DNA of 64,000 nt. Source: Desulfurococcales archaeon. Its GTDB lineage: Archaea; Thermoproteota; Thermoprotei_A; Sulfolobales; Desulfurococcaceae. Below are positions 1 through 7,345 of this stretch, piece by piece. The position numbers and the translations under genes are program-made. The stretch lies in assembly GCA_027022365.1 (NCBI GenBank), contig JALVYU010000026.1:434001-498000 (forward strand). Reading direction: 5' to 3'. Under the pieces are notes generated by a model. That model did no database searches, had not been told where the DNA came from, and saw only the letters and a list, made by a program, of their open reading frames with translations. Positions within the stretch are counted from its first letter, which is position 1. Each line of letters begins with the position of its first letter.

Positions 1-1
1 C

Positions 2-580
2 ATTCTCGCATTAATTGGTACGCCAAGCCGCTATGTAATCAGACGTGTGTATAGAAAGGACGGCCTACAGGCAGCAGTTGTGAGCGTTGAAAGGCTCAAT
101 CTCATCGCGGGCAAATACGTTGGTAAAGATGACCCGGTGGCCATTGTACGTGCACAGCACGGCCTACCAGCAGTCGGTGAAGTGCTTGAGGCATTTAGCT
201 TCCCGCATCTAGTGGCTGGCTGGATGCGTGGAAGTCATCATGGCCCAATAATACCGGTGCCGCTAAAGTATGCTAGAGTAACAAGGTTCGATGGACCACC
301 AAGAATAATTGCGCTGGGCTGGAACATTTGTAAGGGCAGGCTGATCGGCCCAGCAGACTTGTTCGACGATGTTGCATTCGATGAAACCAGGAGGCTAGGA
401 AACCTGATAGCAGAATACATGAGGAGACATGGCCCATTCATGCCGCACAGACTAGGGCCTGAAGAGATGGAGTATACAACACTGCCTCAAGTACTTGAGA
501 AGCTTAAAGACAGGTTCGTAAAGACGGAAGAAGTACATGTGATAAAGAAGCATAGTGAGCTGTTGAGCGGGAGTCAGTAA
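2..580 (+). CDS. fbp: Bifunctional FBP aldolase/phosphatase, C-terminal part (truncated by window edge)
   Basis: Archaeal type V fructose-1,6-bisphosphatase with aldolase activity, the gluconeogenic enzyme that condenses triose phosphates and dephosphorylates the product. The frame is open through the left edge, so the N-terminal half lies outside the window. Visible family signatures include NLIAGKYVGKDDP, GLPAVGEVLE, FPHLVAGWMRGSHHGP, TRFDGPPR and the C-terminal MEYTTLP block. A GTG at 47 is in frame but the homologous sequence continues upstream of it, so it is internal. The gene lies upstream of triosephosphate isomerase, which fits a gluconeogenesis/glycolysis neighbourhood. Confidence 0.93.
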   Translation: MLALIGTPSRYVIRRVYRKDGLQAAVVSVERLNLIAGKYVGKDDPVAIVRAQHGLPAVGEVLEAFSFPHLVAGWMRGSHHGPIIPVPLKYARVTRFDGPPRIIALGWNICKGRLIGPADLFDDVAFDETRRLGNLIAEYMRRHGPFMPHRLGPEEMEYTTLPQVLEKLKDRFVKTEEVHVIKKHSELLSGSQ

Positions 581-656
581 ATAATCTAAAATTCTAGTTT
601 TTTATTTGACTTTGTGTTAATGTAAAACAATATTTTATAACTTCCAAGGTGACAAA

Positions 657-1352
657 ATGCCCCGCCCAATAATTGCCGTTAACTTCAAGGCATATTATCC
701 CTATAGCTTCGGTGAGCATGCACTTAGGATAGCCCGGGATGCAGTCAAGATTGTTGATGAGTATGATGTAGACGTTATACTTGCCCCTCCTTTCACCGAA
801 ATATACAGGATACTAGAGATTGTACGGGGAAGCAGAGTAAAGGTCTATGCGCAACACGCTGACCCTGTGGAGCCCGGCGCTAGAACAGGCTTCATACCCG
901 TAGAAGCAGTAAAAGAGATCGGTGCTAATGGCTTAATACTGAATCATAGCGAGCACAGGTTAAAGCTGGCGGACATTAATTGGTTGATCAAGAAAGCAAG
1001 GAAATTGTCTCTCGAGCAAATAGTCTGTGCAGACGTGCCTGAAACAGCGGCAGCAGTATCGGTTCTCAATCCCGACATCGTGGCTGTCGAGCCTCCTGAG
1101 CTCATAGGGACAGGTATCCCTGTTAGTAAGGCTAAGCCTGAAGTGATAACGAGAAGCGTTGAACTCGTTAAGAAACATAACCCGGACATAGTACTGCTAA
1201 CAGGTGCTGGTATAAGCAAAGGTGAAGACGTTTATGCCGCAATTAGACTAGGAACACTAGGCGTTCTCGTCGCTTCAGCCATAGTAAAAGCAAAGGATCC
1301 CTACACAGTTATGAAGGATATGGCGGAGAATGCATTGAAAGCATTAAAGTAA
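657..1352 (+). CDS. tpiA: Triosephosphate isomerase
   Basis: Interconverts dihydroxyacetone phosphate and glyceraldehyde 3-phosphate. The 231-residue length is that of the short archaeal tetrameric type rather than the ~250-residue bacterial type. Catalytic residues are visible: Asn9/Lys11 in NFKAY, His97 in LNHSEHR, Glu145 in AVEPPELIGTG, and a phosphate-binding GAGISKGEDV near residue 194. The ATG at 657 is preceded by AAGGTGA at 645-651. It sits 76 nt after the FBP aldolase/phosphatase gene on the same strand, and tRNA-Thr follows. Confidence 0.97.
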   Translation: MPRPIIAVNFKAYYPYSFGEHALRIARDAVKIVDEYDVDVILAPPFTEIYRILEIVRGSRVKVYAQHADPVEPGARTGFIPVEAVKEIGANGLILNHSEHRLKLADINWLIKKARKLSLEQIVCADVPETAAAVSVLNPDIVAVEPPELIGTGIPVSKAKPEVITRSVELVKKHNPDIVLLTGAGISKGEDVYAAIRLGTLGVLVASAIVKAKDPYTVMKDMAENALKALK

Positions 1353-1394
1353 ATTTTAATTTTTCCCGTAACACTAAATCCTTTCCTAGAGTCT

Positions 1395-1498
1395 GCCGCC
1401 GTAGCTCAGCCGGTAGAGCGCCGGCCTCGTAACGGGTTCCTAAAAAGCTCCGAGGTCGAGATAGCCGGTGGTCGCGGGTTCAAATCCCGCCGGCGGCT
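1395..1498 (+). tRNA. tRNA-Thr(CGT) with a 31-nt intron
   Basis: The cloverleaf folds with acceptor GCCGCCG/CGGCGGC (1395-1401, 1491-1497), D stem GCTC/GAGC, anticodon stem CCGGC/GCCGG and T stem GCGGG/CCCGC with a TTCAAAT loop. The anticodon loop reads CTCGTAA once the intron at 1432-1462 is removed, so the anticodon is CGT. The junctions form a bulge-helix-bulge: a CTCG/CGAG central helix with 3-nt bulges TAA (1430-1432) and ATA (1461-1463), each cut after the second base. This is the normal substrate of the archaeal splicing endonuclease. The 3' CCA is not encoded. A TATA-like ATTTTAATTT at 1353-1362 precedes it. Confidence 0.95.
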
Positions 1499-1508
1499 TT
1501 ACTCTTAT

Positions 1509-2930
1509 CTATATAACTTGCCTGATCTTTATGGAATGTATCTCTGTTTCTTTCCTCCCGTAAGCCTCTGCTATAATGTCTCCGTATTCGATTTCTCCTA
1601 TTTGTTTCAGCATGTTATAGAGTAGCTGAACTCCCTTGTCATAGTCTATCCGCTTGTCTTCCTTCACCACTCTAATCCTATATGGCCTGATACCGTATCT
1701 AATCGTTAATTCCTCCGAGATCTTATGATCTGCCGAGCCGGCATATACATCCACTTGTGGACGGTATCTAGAAATGAGCGAGGGTATTGTTCCCGTTTTT
1801 GTATAGACCAGTATCTTTGCATTGATATGTTCGGCTAGTAAGGTTAGTCCAAGTGCATATTTTTCGCGCAGTGTGCTGGCAGAATCGGATCTTATCGACT
1901 CTATACTTGTCTTGTTGATATTTGCTTCAGCTATACGCACTATTCTTTTCAACCATCTAATAGTTTCTATCGGATATTTGCCTGTAGCGGTCTCGTTTGT
2001 TAGGAGCAATGCGTCTATGAGATCCATTACTGCATTCATAACGTCAACTACTTCGCTCCTACTTGGCCTAGGGTAGTTGACCATTGTTTCTAGGAGTTGT
2101 GTGGCTACAATGCTGGGTTTACCGTATTTTAGTGATAAATGGGCGATCCTTTTCTGCAGGAACGGTAGTTCTTCGAGAGAATAGTGCATGCCTAGGTCTC
2201 CACGAGCTATAATGACAGCGTCTGAAGCCTCTATAATGCTTCTGAGATTATTAACAGCGGATCTGGTCTCGATCTTAGCGACCAGTTTAAGGGGATCCCT
2301 GGTGAGCCTACCAACAAGATCTCTTACGACTTCCACGTCTTTTGACGTCCTAACATAGCTTAGGGCTAGGAATGTTATGTCTTTATTCACACTATACTTC
2401 ACATATTGTACATCGCGTTCGGTCAACGAGGGTAGATTGATTTCTTTTCCGTGTATGACAAGTGTTTTATGTGGTAGAAGGACGCCGTCGTTTAAAGCTG
2501 TTGCTACTGCTTGGTTTTCCGATACATCCTCTACTCTAAGCATTATTTTCCCGTCATCAAGTAGTACGAGATCACCGATCTCGAGTGTTTCGAAAACCTT
2601 CTTTATAGGTATTGGAATAGTTTTTTCTTCCGAGGCGGAATTTCCTAGGACTAGGAGTATTTTGTCCTTGGTATGTATTTCCTGAGGTTTTATGTCTCCT
2701 ATTCTTATTTGGGGGCCTGGGAGATCACCCATTATTGATACTACGGTGTCCAGCTCGGCAGAAGCGTCGCGGATATAATTGATCCATTCGTCCCAGATCT
2801 TTGGTTCTCCATGAGAGTAATTTATTCTGAAACAGCTGACGCCCTCCGATATCAGTCTCTTTATTATTTCGTAGCTATTTGTCGCTGGGCCCACTGTCGC
2901 GATTATCTTAACACGTGTCGGTGAAGCCAA
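1509..2930 (-). CDS. pyk: Pyruvate kinase
   Basis: Converts phosphoenolpyruvate and ADP to pyruvate and ATP in the last glycolytic step. Recognised by VKIIATVGPA at the N-terminus, RINYSHG, GDLPGPQIRIG, LVAKIETRSA, the metal-binding IIARGDLGMH, ATQLLETM and LTNETATGKYP. I place the start at TTG 2930, giving about 473 residues: it follows AGGTGAT by 3 nt, and the protein then begins right before the first family strand. A longer frame to 2993 would overlap the upstream gene. The stop codon of the upstream 85-residue gene lies inside this SD, so the two are probably translationally coupled. Confidence 0.93.
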   Translation of the reverse strand: MASPTRVKIIATVGPATNSYEIIKRLISEGVSCFRINYSHGEPKIWDEWINYIRDASAELDTVVSIMGDLPGPQIRIGDIKPQEIHTKDKILLVLGNSASEEKTIPIPIKKVFETLEIGDLVLLDDGKIMLRVEDVSENQAVATALNDGVLLPHKTLVIHGKEINLPSLTERDVQYVKYSVNKDITFLALSYVRTSKDVEVVRDLVGRLTRDPLKLVAKIETRSAVNNLRSIIEASDAVIIARGDLGMHYSLEELPFLQKRIAHLSLKYGKPSIVATQLLETMVNYPRPSRSEVVDVMNAVMDLIDALLLTNETATGKYPIETIRWLKRIVRIAEANINKTSIESIRSDSASTLREKYALGLTLLAEHINAKILVYTKTGTIPSLISRYRPQVDVYAGSADHKISEELTIRYGIRPYRIRVVKEDKRIDYDKGVQLLYNMLKQIGEIEYGDIIAEAYGRKETEIHSIKIRQVI

Positions 2931-2934
2931 AAGA

Positions 2935-3192
2935 TCACCTCTGTGATTCCTTATATTCCTTAACAGCTTCTTCTTTTGATATCTCTTTTGCACTAGTTAT
3001 CATAACGTAGCCTACATACATTATGAAACCCGAAACTCCAAATATCGCTATTAGTACAGCCGCTCTTATGAGGAGGTCAGAAAATCTGATGCCGCCGACA
3101 TACATGTCTGGAGCGATAACTAGGCCGATAAAATATACGAGAGCAAGCGTAAACCCGAGAATAATAAGTGCTATCCCTAGGGAACGGCTCAT
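2935..3192 (-). CDS. Small two-pass membrane protein, unknown function
   Basis: An 85-residue protein with two clear hydrophobic segments, roughly residues 5-27 and 44-67, followed by a charged C-terminal tail rich in Lys and Glu. I do not recognise a characterised family. It lies directly upstream of pyruvate kinase on the same strand: its TGA stop (2935-2937) is part of the pyruvate kinase ribosome-binding site. It follows the DUF1805 gene by 23 nt. Co-expression with pyruvate kinase is inferred from spacing only; a link to metabolism is not shown. Confidence 0.7.
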   Translation of the reverse strand: MSRSLGIALIILGFTLALVYFIGLVIAPDMYVGGIRFSDLLIRAAVLIAIFGVSGFIMYVGYVMITSAKEISKEEAVKEYKESQR

Positions 3193-3215
3193 CTTCGATC
3201 AGACCCTAATAACCA

Positions 3216-3527
3216 CTAGATTAAGCCTATTACTTCTCTTACTTTTTTGCCTGGTAGTATACCTAGTTCTTTAGCCTTAGTGGTAGAGGCCTTAATCTGT
3301 GCATCCAGCAAGTCCTCCACAGTCTTAACACCCGAAACCGTTGCGGCGATAAGACCTAGTTTCTCGCACACATCGATATTTAGATACCCGCACATAATGA
3401 AGCCTTTTTCTCCTCTTAGTAGAACCAGGTTAGGCGCGTTTGGAAGCTCTATCTCTATGCCCGTCAGACTGTGATCATTGATATTAAAGTTCTTAATTCT
3501 TATTGATGTATAGGGTAGATTATCCAT
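3216..3527 (-). CDS. DUF1805 (YunC-like) family protein
   Basis: A 103-residue protein matching the DUF1805/YunC family of unknown function. Typical features are LVLLRGEKGFIMCGYL, with the CGYLN turn, and the following helix EKLGLIAATVSGVKTVEDLL. The full family length is present and the protein is probably a small soluble alpha/beta domain. It heads a compact minus-strand run with the two-pass membrane protein and pyruvate kinase. The region upstream (3528-3643) is AT-rich and separates it from the 5S rRNA gene. Confidence 0.8.
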   Translation of the reverse strand: MDNLPYTSIRIKNFNINDHSLTGIEIELPNAPNLVLLRGEKGFIMCGYLNIDVCEKLGLIAATVSGVKTVEDLLDAQIKASTTKAKELGILPGKKVREVIGLI

Positions 3528-3643
3528 ACAATCACCATTTCATATTTTTGCTTAAATACAGTATTAGAATCTTAACTGTAACTAAAAAGCTAACTACGCT
3601 ATCGATATTTTGATTTATGGCATTAAGGAGTGGAGGAGTTAAT

Positions 3644-3777
3644 GGCGGCCCGATCCCAGCTTGGGGCGGCTGCGAGGCCTCGCGGACCTCACGGCCCACC
3701 CCAACGTGGCCGGCTTAACTTCCGGGTTCGATATGAGTCCGGGTGTTGCCCGGCCACTATGGCCGGGTCGGACCGCC
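3644..3777 (-). rRNA. rrf: 5S ribosomal RNA
   Basis: A 134-nt GC-rich segment that reads as archaeal 5S rRNA on the minus strand. The terminal helix pairs GGCGGUCCGA (3777-3768) with UCGGGCCGCC (3653-3644). Conserved internal blocks include ACACCCGGACUCAUAUCGAACCC-like loop B/C sequence split over 3728-3750, AAGUUAAGCC, and CCACGUUGGGGUGGGCCGUGA in shorter pieces. The length agrees with the long 5S of Desulfurococcales. No 16S or 23S lies nearby, consistent with the unlinked 5S genes usual in Crenarchaeota. An overlapping 83-codon open frame is a coincidence of its GC content. Confidence 0.95.
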
Positions 3778-3800
3778 GATAACCTAGATTAGAGTGGCTA

Positions 3801-3810
3801 GCTTTTAAGT
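3801..3810 (-). promoter_or_regulatory. TATA box of the 5S rRNA gene
   Basis: The minus-strand sequence ACTTAAAAGC is centred about 29 nt upstream of the first 5S nucleotide (3777), the standard archaeal TBP spacing, and an A-run precedes it as a possible BRE. It overlaps the last codons of the neighbouring zinc-ribbon gene, so the 5S gene appears to have its own promoter inside coding sequence. Confidence 0.6.
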
Positions 3811-4077
3811 TTTTCTTTCTTCGAGTTTTACCGAGTAAATAGCTTTTATCACTAATTCTCCGCCGCACTTGGGGCATTTCCCTTTGACGAGGGATATAAA
3901 GTCTCCTGGTTCGTAGTCTCTTTCTGCTTCGTAGCCGCACTTCTTACATACAATTATTTCTTTTGGGATATACTTGGCTTGTTTGGGTTTGCGCCTATAC
4001 TCCATGTATAATTGTATGACTAGTATTGCGAGAGCGACAAGTGTTAGTATGAGCATTGTGTTCTGGTCGAATATCAT
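3805..4077 (-). CDS. Membrane-anchored zinc-ribbon protein
   Basis: A 90-residue protein with an N-terminal membrane segment (about residues 7-25) followed by a basic patch (EYRRKPKQAK) and a cytoplasmic zinc ribbon with Cys44/Cys47 (CKKC) and Cys68/Cys71 (CPKC). The basic residues after the membrane segment predict an N-out, C-in orientation. The start ATG overlaps the stop of the DUF1512 gene as ATGA, so the two are almost certainly translated together. The function is unknown; a scaffold or nucleic-acid-binding membrane adaptor is possible, but that is a guess. Confidence 0.75.
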   Translation of the reverse strand: MIFDQNTMLILTLVALAILVIQLYMEYRRKPKQAKYIPKEIIVCKKCGYEAERDYEPGDFISLVKGKCPKCGGELVIKAIYSVKLEERKT

Positions 4078-5168
4078 CCCGGTACACCTAATGTGTTCCC
4101 TATTCCGGCCACTATTATTGTGGATTTGGGCTTGGTAGACTCTATTATTATTCTACGCACATATTCGAGGGCTTTTTCGCCTGCATCATATATTTCTTTT
4201 TTCATAGTATGTATTGCTTCGCCTAAATCCATCTTAATTACTAGTGCTTTAAGAGGAATACCGTACTTTGTCGTTGCTCTCTCTATGGCTATCTTTTCGG
4301 GTCCCGGATCACCTATTGCGGCTCCAATGCCCTCGGCTATTTCGCCCGTTTCTTCTCCCTCAAGCTTTAATGCAGCATCAATTGTTATGACGAGGTCGAC
4401 TCCGCCTTTGAGTTCCTCTACTAGGTCATAAAGAACATGGCCTGGCCTCCCGACATTGCTTCCTGGCCCTTCTGCCTTGATAACATATATTCTGCGATCA
4501 TCGAGCCATAGCTCCGTTATACTTGTATCCTCTACTACTTTCTTTGAGATCACCTTTCCTAGCTCGATCAGTCTATAGGCTACGAGAGGCCCTACGCTGT
4601 CACCTATTGGCGTGCCAGTTAGGAATGCATCTAGGGATTTATGATATGTTTCGACGATCCTCATTATTTGGGGCATAGCCATTTCTAATTGCATTAAAAG
4701 TATCCAGTTGTTCTCTTTCTCTCCAGATAATAAGTAGTGGCGGACAATTTTGTATATCTGGTTAATAACTCCAACTATAGATAATCCGGTCTCAACAAGG
4801 CTCCGTTCGTACTTTGTGGATGTAGGTATAGCTCGTTCAACCATTTTCCTGAAGCTTTTATCTCCCGTTATGATCAGGTGTTCTAGGCGTTTTATTATAT
4901 CAGTGGGCTCTATGTCCACTGGCTGTATTATAAAAAAGTCCATGGCACGCTTGATGAGTAGATCAGGAGATTTTACTCCCAGGTTTTTGAGTTGTCTCTC
5001 CACACGTGCCCGGTCTTGTTCTAGGTATGATTTTATGACTGACAACTTGTTCCTTATATCATAGCTCCATAGACGCATCTGGATCTTTTGGTTGGCCCCG
5101 GTGAATATCAGTATAAACAATATTATCCATATGAGCTGTGTTGCCAGCGAGACCCAGTCGGTCGCCAA
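4074..5168 (-). CDS. DUF1512 family membrane-associated protein
   Basis: A 364-residue protein of the DUF1512 family, which as far as I know is archaeal and uncharacterised. One membrane segment lies at about residues 7-24, followed by a long, mostly helical charged region. The second half has Gly-rich loops: GPGSNVGRPGHVL, EGIGAAIGDPGPE and the extreme C-terminal GIGNTLGVPG. Those repeated glycine loops with hydrophobic strands (VDLVITIDAALKLEG) look like a soluble alpha/beta domain that could bind a ligand. It overlaps the zinc-ribbon membrane gene by 4 nt. The 78-nt gap upstream separates it from methionine aminopeptidase. Confidence 0.8.
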   Translation of the reverse strand: MATDWVSLATQLIWIILFILIFTGANQKIQMRLWSYDIRNKLSVIKSYLEQDRARVERQLKNLGVKSPDLLIKRAMDFFIIQPVDIEPTDIIKRLEHLIITGDKSFRKMVERAIPTSTKYERSLVETGLSIVGVINQIYKIVRHYLLSGEKENNWILLMQLEMAMPQIMRIVETYHKSLDAFLTGTPIGDSVGPLVAYRLIELGKVISKKVVEDTSITELWLDDRRIYVIKAEGPGSNVGRPGHVLYDLVEELKGGVDLVITIDAALKLEGEETGEIAEGIGAAIGDPGPEKIAIERATTKYGIPLKALVIKMDLGEAIHTMKKEIYDAGEKALEYVRRIIIESTKPKSTIIVAGIGNTLGVPG

Positions 5169-5246
5169 TAACTATTACACCTTAACACTCTGTCTCTCCT
5201 AGGGTGTAATGTACTCGTATCTTAATATTTTTAATCCAAACACGCC

Positions 5247-6152
5247 TTATAGAGTTGTAACGATAATTTCATCATCATTAACAACTATTGTATGTTCGAA
5301 CTGGGCAACTATTCCTCCTCCCCTCTCAATCAGTATGGGGTAAGACAAGATCACACCGTGGCGTTCAAGCATCTTAATAGTATTTCTTAAGCCATTAATA
5401 CTCGAAAACATGTCCTTGTACCATCGCTCACAGAACGGTAGAGTGCGTCTTTCACTCCATATTTTCTCGAACAATTTTCGCTCGTACATGGTTAGCCTAC
5501 CTCGTTTCTTTTTAATTGAGTATATGGTCTTCGTTTTCCCCTCCTTTACTAGTCCAACACCGTTGGTTGCGAAAGGCTCTATAGCATATACACCGTCCTC
5601 AAGCCTCCATCTGCTGAATATGTCGTTAAAGTTAGGTATGCTTTTGCCGCTATGTATAACGTATCGGTCGATACTATGGCCTGTCAGATTTCTTACTGGT
5701 TTATAGCCGTAGCTTTCTATAGTTGTCTCAATAATGTATCCAATCTCCTTGGCTTTTATCCCGGGTTTAAGAATAGATAGTGCAGCTTCTAGTGCTTTTC
5801 TTGTAGCCTCAAGGAGAGGCTCATAAACTGGATTGAATGTCACGGTTGTTGCGGTGTCAGCGATGTAACCATCGATATGTACTCCTATATCTATCTTTAT
5901 GACGGCGTTATCGGGGACTATAGTTTCATCATTAATGACTGGTGTATAATGTGCAGCGATTTCGTTAATACTTAGATTTGTCGGGAAAGCAGGTTCACCG
6001 CCTAGCTCCCTTATCCTGTTCTCAATATGCTCTGCGAGATCAATGAGTTTCATCCCAGGTTTTACCATCTTCGCAGCTTCTTCACGAACGATCTTTGCTA
6101 TTCTTCCAGCTCTGACCAGCTTGTCTATAGCTTCGTCGTCTAGTTTACCCAA
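5247..6152 (-). CDS. map: Methionine aminopeptidase, type II
   Basis: Removes the initiator methionine from nascent proteins. The 301-residue length and the insert between the metal ligands place it in the archaeal/eukaryotic type II class. Ligands are visible: Asp in VIKIDIGVHIDG, Asp in GYIADTATT, His in NLTGHSIDRYVIHSGK, Glu in YAIEPFATNG and Glu in AQFEHTIVV. It is divergent from the MBL-fold gene at 6276, with an AT-rich shared upstream region. Confidence 0.97.
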   Translation of the reverse strand: MGKLDDEAIDKLVRAGRIAKIVREEAAKMVKPGMKLIDLAEHIENRIRELGGEPAFPTNLSINEIAAHYTPVINDETIVPDNAVIKIDIGVHIDGYIADTATTVTFNPVYEPLLEATRKALEAALSILKPGIKAKEIGYIIETTIESYGYKPVRNLTGHSIDRYVIHSGKSIPNFNDIFSRWRLEDGVYAIEPFATNGVGLVKEGKTKTIYSIKKKRGRLTMYERKLFEKIWSERRTLPFCERWYKDMFSSINGLRNTIKMLERHGVILSYPILIERGGGIVAQFEHTIVVNDDEIIVTTL

Positions 6153-6275
6153 TAGTTTTCACCAATATAGTAGAGCTTACCGAAGAATATTATGTTTCTT
6201 GTTTAAAGATTTATTTCGGGTATAGTCACTAAAAGAATAAACGGAATAAATGCGCAGTTCTAAGGGGTGATAATC

Positions 6276-6962
6276 ATGGCCATAATAAAGTATCTGGGCC
6301 ACTCAGCATTCGAGGTAGTATTGACAGGTCTTGACGGCAAGGAGAAAACAATATTGATCGATCCATGGCTAGAAAACCCGCTTAGCCCGGTTAAAGTAGA
6401 TGATTATAAGAAAAAGCCTATTGACTACATATTTGTCACACATGATCATGGTGACCACATAGGAAATGCTATTGAAATAGCCAAAGCCACAGGCGCCAAG
6501 ATAGTCGGCGTATTTGAGGTAGCCCTTTATGCAAATGAGCAAGGAGTAGATGCTGTGGACGGAAATATTGGCGGAAAACTAAAGATTCCGGATCTAGAAG
6601 TGGTTATGACACCAGCCCTGCATAGTAGCCAGCGCGGCGTCCCCGTAGGATTTGTGATCAGAGGAAAAGACATAAGCATATATCATGCAGGCGATACCGG
6701 TCTTTTCGCTGAAATGAGCCTTATAGGCGAGCTATACTCTCCCGATATAGCAATGCTCCCGATAGGTGGGCACTATACTATGGGCGTGAAGGAGGCTGTA
6801 AAAGCAGTACATATGATAAGACCGAGAATAGCAATACCCATGCACTATAATACATTCCCACCTATAAAAACCGATCCTGAGAAGTTCAAAGAACTAGTTG
6901 AAAATACCACTACGACGAAGGTCGTAATACTAAAACCTGGAGAAACACTTACCTATCCATAA
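6276..6962 (+). CDS. UPF0173-type metal-dependent hydrolase (MBL fold)
   Basis: A 228-residue metallo-beta-lactamase-fold protein of the UPF0173 family. Metal-binding motifs are THDHGDH in the first third, an isolated His in ALHSSQRG, Asp in YHAGDTGLF and the C-terminal GGHYTMG and PMHYNTFP motifs. The start is set at ATG 6276 because GGTGAT (6265-6270 region) lies 4 nt before it, whereas the in-frame GTG at 6267 is inside that SD. The substrate is unknown. The candidate H/ACA RNA follows on the same strand. Confidence 0.9.
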   Translation: MAIIKYLGHSAFEVVLTGLDGKEKTILIDPWLENPLSPVKVDDYKKKPIDYIFVTHDHGDHIGNAIEIAKATGAKIVGVFEVALYANEQGVDAVDGNIGGKLKIPDLEVVMTPALHSSQRGVPVGFVIRGKDISIYHAGDTGLFAEMSLIGELYSPDIAMLPIGGHYTMGVKEAVKAVHMIRPRIAIPMHYNTFPPIKTDPEKFKELVENTTTTKVVILKPGETLTYP

Positions 6963-7009
6963 CATGTTATCTTGTTTATTTAATCAATGATAATATTTTT
7001 ATATGAAAC

Positions 7010-7017
7010 AATATAAG
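7010..7017 (+). promoter_or_regulatory. TATA box for the candidate H/ACA RNA
   Basis: The sequence AATATAAG is centred about 24-25 nt before the 5' edge of the GC-rich structured RNA at 7037, in an otherwise AT-rich intergenic stretch. The spacing fits an independent promoter for that RNA. AT-rich background makes this moderate evidence only. Confidence 0.4.
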
Positions 7018-7036
7018 AATTGAATATTCTCAGTTA

Positions 7037-7146
7037 GCGGCCCGGGGAGACAGCCCCACCCCCACTATTAAGAGCCCGTGTGAGCAGAGCCGTACGGCTT
7101 CGATGATCACGGGTGTTAGTGGTGGGGGACAGCCCTAAAGGGCCGC
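7037..7146 (+). ncRNA. Candidate H/ACA guide sRNA
   Basis: A GC-rich island in an AT-rich gap. It folds as one H/ACA hairpin: lower stem 7055-7065 with 7119-7128; left guide UUAAGA (7068-7073); upper stem GCCCGUG/CACGGGU (7074-7080, 7108-7114); a UGAG...AUGA element (7081-7084, 7103-7106) suited to a kink-turn for L7Ae; apical AGCC-GUAC-GGCU; right guide GUUA (7115-7118); and ACA (7129-7131) exactly 14 nt after the upper stem. An outer GCGGCCC/GGGCCGC helix (7037-7043, 7140-7146) encloses it. The two guides pair with UGAC and UCUUAA around a U-C in the conserved 23S rRNA segment GACUCUCUUAAGG (from memory), predicting a pseudouridine at the E. coli 1921 equivalent. Expression is unproven. Confidence 0.7.
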
Positions 7147-7345
7147 AGAATTATCGATCTATAGGTTCATGGTTTATCGGATAAATAATCATAGATCTAG
7201 ATATTGATTATATTTAATGGTGTAAACAATGATTTAATACCGTAAATGTATAATCTGAACTCTAAAATAGCTATTTACACAGCAGAATAAGCGGGCGTAT
7301 CACGCTCATCACATTACCTAAACAACTAGGAAAAGGGTGATGATA

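Noticed and set aside
628..641. TATA box for triosephosphate isomerase
   Set aside because: The best match would place the start of transcription at or past the ATG and downstream of the SD, so it conflicts with the SD-led start.
3689..3940. Open frame of 83 codons across the 5S region, minus strand
   Set aside because: It runs through the 5S rRNA and into the zinc-ribbon gene in another frame; its Arg-rich translation is a product of GC-rich RNA sequence.
7147..7345. C/D box RNA in the gap before dnaG
   Set aside because: An AATGATT and a CTGA are present but lack proper box C sequence and partner boxes.
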